Made by a program: the position numbers and the translations under genes
In this document: positions 62,389-64,000 of the stretch, piece after piece
Layout: each line of letters starts with the position of its first letter
How positions within the stretch are numbered: position 1 is the first letter of the stretch
Origin: Shewanella woodyi ATCC 51908
Lineage (GTDB): Bacteria; Pseudomonadota; Gammaproteobacteria; Enterobacterales; Shewanellaceae
Assembly (NCBI RefSeq): GCF_000019525.1
Contig: NC_010506.1
Span: 1,488,001-1,552,000, forward strand
Reading direction: 5' to 3'
DNA length: 64,000 nt
Notes under the pieces: model-generated
The model's database searches: none
Told to the model about the DNA's origin: nothing
Seen by the model: only the letters and a program-made list of their open reading frames with translations

Positions 62389-62474
62389 TTGCTTAGCCTG
62401 CGAAATAAGTGGTTACCTGAACCTTGAATGATACCAAGGGGGACAATAATGTCCATAGAGGTAGCTTGGGTATA

Positions 62475-63461
62475 TCAGCTAACTTGTAGATATCGTAGCC
62501 CCGCCCAGATCATGGGGATCACTATGACAAAGCCTACCCAGATAGCGTGGCTTACTCTGGCAAGTTTTATCGCCTCGCGTATTGACCCTTTTTCTGGGAG
62601 AGGACCGTGACTTAATTTAGCGGTATTAACCCTTACACCATTGAATTTCATGGGGCCGCCGAGTTCAATATTCAGTACGCTGGCTGCAATTGAGCAAGTT
62701 TGTAGCTCATGGTAGATACGGCCATTGAGACTCACAGGCTTAAAGAGTCTAGCTAGGCTTTTAGGTCCACCCTGTATGGCTAAACTCAGGTTCCATAGCC
62801 AGGTTGGTAGAGCAAACACTAAGGTGTTCAGCACGTACACTGGGCGTGAAAAGTAGCGAAATTTTGGGTTGATAGGTAACCAGCACAGCTCTAGCTGTTT
62901 AAGCATACGAGCAGCAAGGACTAATGGAGCGCCACCTAAGATAAAGAAAAGGACACTGGCGACGGTGCCATAGACTGGTGTTGTTACTAGTTTCTCTATG
63001 GTTGCTTTGCTTAAGCCGACATCACTGAGCTCCTGTGTATCTCGTGTTAGCCAAGGGGTTAACATTTTGCGAGCTCGGGTTTTATCTTTATGGTTTAGGG
63101 CGCGGTTAACCTCCTCTGCGACGATATTAAAATTTTCATCGTTGAGGCAGATATAGAGTACGAGAAACTCAAAAAACCAAGGGAAAGCGGCCAGTTGCAA
63201 AAGAAAGGTGATAATGGCCCAAAATGGCACTACCAGTAATATGGCCGATAATGCGCCCGCGATAACCTGCTGAGAGTGACTTCTATTACTGTGATTGACC
63301 TTATTTGCCATCTCTTTGGCAAGATAGTTAAAGGCAACGAGAGGCTGAACAGCGCGGGGAAGTGGAGCAATTTTTGACAGAAGAAGGCTAATAAATAAGA
63401 TCAAGGTTCCTTGATACAGAGGTGCATCGTTGAGCAACTGCTGCGTAAACTCCGGAACCAT
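62475..63461 (-). CDS. Cobalamin biosynthesis protein CbiB/CobD-like
   Basis: An inner-membrane protein of 328 residues with about seven hydrophobic helices, matching the CbiB/CobD family that attaches aminopropanol phosphate to cobyric acid (adenosylcobinamide synthesis). Recognisable blocks are LPRAVQPLVAFNYLAKEMAN near the N-terminus, AEEVNRALNHKD, TRDTQELS (the DTxxLS element) and a C-terminal LNIELGGPMKFNG. No other cobalamin synthesis gene lies in the window, so the protein may serve salvage or sit apart from the main cluster. It follows mtnN by 40 bp on the same strand. Confidence 0.9.
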   Translation of the reverse strand: MVPEFTQQLLNDAPLYQGTLILFISLLLSKIAPLPRAVQPLVAFNYLAKEMANKVNHSNRSHSQQVIAGALSAILLVVPFWAIITFLLQLAAFPWFFEFLVLYICLNDENFNIVAEEVNRALNHKDKTRARKMLTPWLTRDTQELSDVGLSKATIEKLVTTPVYGTVASVLFFILGGAPLVLAARMLKQLELCWLPINPKFRYFSRPVYVLNTLVFALPTWLWNLSLAIQGGPKSLARLFKPVSLNGRIYHELQTCSIAASVLNIELGGPMKFNGVRVNTAKLSHGPLPEKGSIREAIKLARVSHAIWVGFVIVIPMIWAGLRYLQVS

Positions 63462-63501
63462 GATATTAGCCTTATTTTTATCTGTTTTGGTAACTTAAGT
63501 A

Positions 63502-64000
63502 TTATAGATGCTTAAGAAGTGACATCACCATCAATGCAGAGTGATGACCCGCTTTGACTATGTATGAATCAAAATCTACTGGAGAGTCATTGTTTGCATT
63601 ATCAGAGAGCGAGCGGATCACCACAAACGGAACTGCAAATTGGTGACAAACTTGGGCGATTGCAGCGCCCTCCATCTCACAAGCGGCCATCGTTGGGAAG
63701 TGTTCCAACATTGTCTTAGTGCGAACAGGATCGCAGATAAAACTGTCGCCGGTGCAGATAAGCCCCTCAATGGCTTTTACTTCACCTAAACTGGCAACGG
63801 CTTTGTTGGCGGCCGCTTTTAATTTTTCATCGGGCATAAAAGCAGCTGGCTGTTGAGCCATCTGACCTATCTCATAGCCAAAAGCGGTTACGTCCACATC
63901 GTGGTGGCGAACCTCTGATGAGATAACAATGTCACCAATTGCCAGTGTATCCACAAAACCGCCTGCAGAACCTGTGTTAATCACAGCGTCTGGGGTGTAT
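63502..64000 (-). CDS. mtnN: 5'-methylthioadenosine/S-adenosylhomocysteine nucleosidase, partial (cut by window end)
   Basis: MtnN hydrolyses methylthioadenosine and S-adenosylhomocysteine, removing inhibitors of polyamine and quorum-sensing reactions. The visible 165 or so residues are the C-terminal part: [17 protein letters not shown], then [35 protein letters not shown] (the catalytic glutamate region) and [10 protein letters not shown]. The reading frame runs off the right edge; the first bases encode [14 protein letters not shown], the same as in full-length proteins, so the gene's start lies beyond base 64000. The GTG at 63984 is not the real start. Confidence 0.95.

Overview
The window is a 64 kb stretch of gammaproteobacterial chromosome, most likely from a marine Shewanella. 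The reasons are the gene order at the left (dnaG, yqeY, rpsU against tsaD, plsY, folB, folK, uppP), the hemL-pyrB pair, the periplasmic sulfite dehydrogenase with three monoheme cytochromes c, the ExeA/ExeB pair, and the ErpA, AnmK, MepM-like peptidase and TyrS neighbourhood. The genus is inferred from protein resemblance and gene order. No rRNA, tRNA, CRISPR array, integrase or transposase was seen.

Layout. 0-9 kb: housekeeping genes for replication and translation (dnaG, yqeY, rpsU, tsaD), lipid and folate synthesis (plsY, folB, folK), cell-wall lipid recycling (uppP), rRNA methylation (rlmA) and an L,D-transpeptidase. 9-18.6 kb: a Braun-type lipoprotein, cca, exeA-exeB, nhaD, hemL and pyrB. 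18.8-21.2 kb: a four-gene sulfite dehydrogenase/cytochrome operon behind a perfect FNR-type box. 21.5-27.1 kb: aspA, a DedA protein, a TerC protein, and glnK-amtB behind a sigma-54 promoter with evenly spaced NtrC-like sites.

27.2-36.8 kb is an AT-rich accessory stretch: a lone P-loop ATPase, an AhpD-like protein, a secreted amidohydrolase cluster, a lipoprotein, two VOC (glyoxalase-fold) proteins around an AraC regulator, a decayed signal-peptide gene, a RlaP-like nucleotidyltransferase, and a 90-bp nested-hairpin element. 36.8-43.5 kb: choline-to-glycine-betaine genes (betI, betB, betA, a short BCCT transporter, a TorF-type porin), with a palindromic operator over the betI promoter start region. 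A MarR regulator lies beside them. 43.8-46.7 kb: small unknown genes and a CLC chloride channel.

46.8-64 kb: a DUF6776-like protein, ErpA, a membrane protein, DUF2750, AqpZ, alkaline phosphatase, a large secreted S9 peptidase divergent from a membrane-bound winged-helix regulator with a TolB-like propeller, AnmK, an M23 peptidase, TyrS, a TRIC-type protein, DUF2721, CbiB/CobD and the 3' part of mtnN, cut by the window end.

The observations most worth a second look are the twin CsrA-like hairpin element at 36.6-36.7 kb, a possible ADP-ribosyltransferase-like protein at 8.9 kb, the orphan ATPase at 27-29 kb, the 31-bp spacing of three NtrC-like sites, and the heptanucleotide array that starts in the plsY stop codon.
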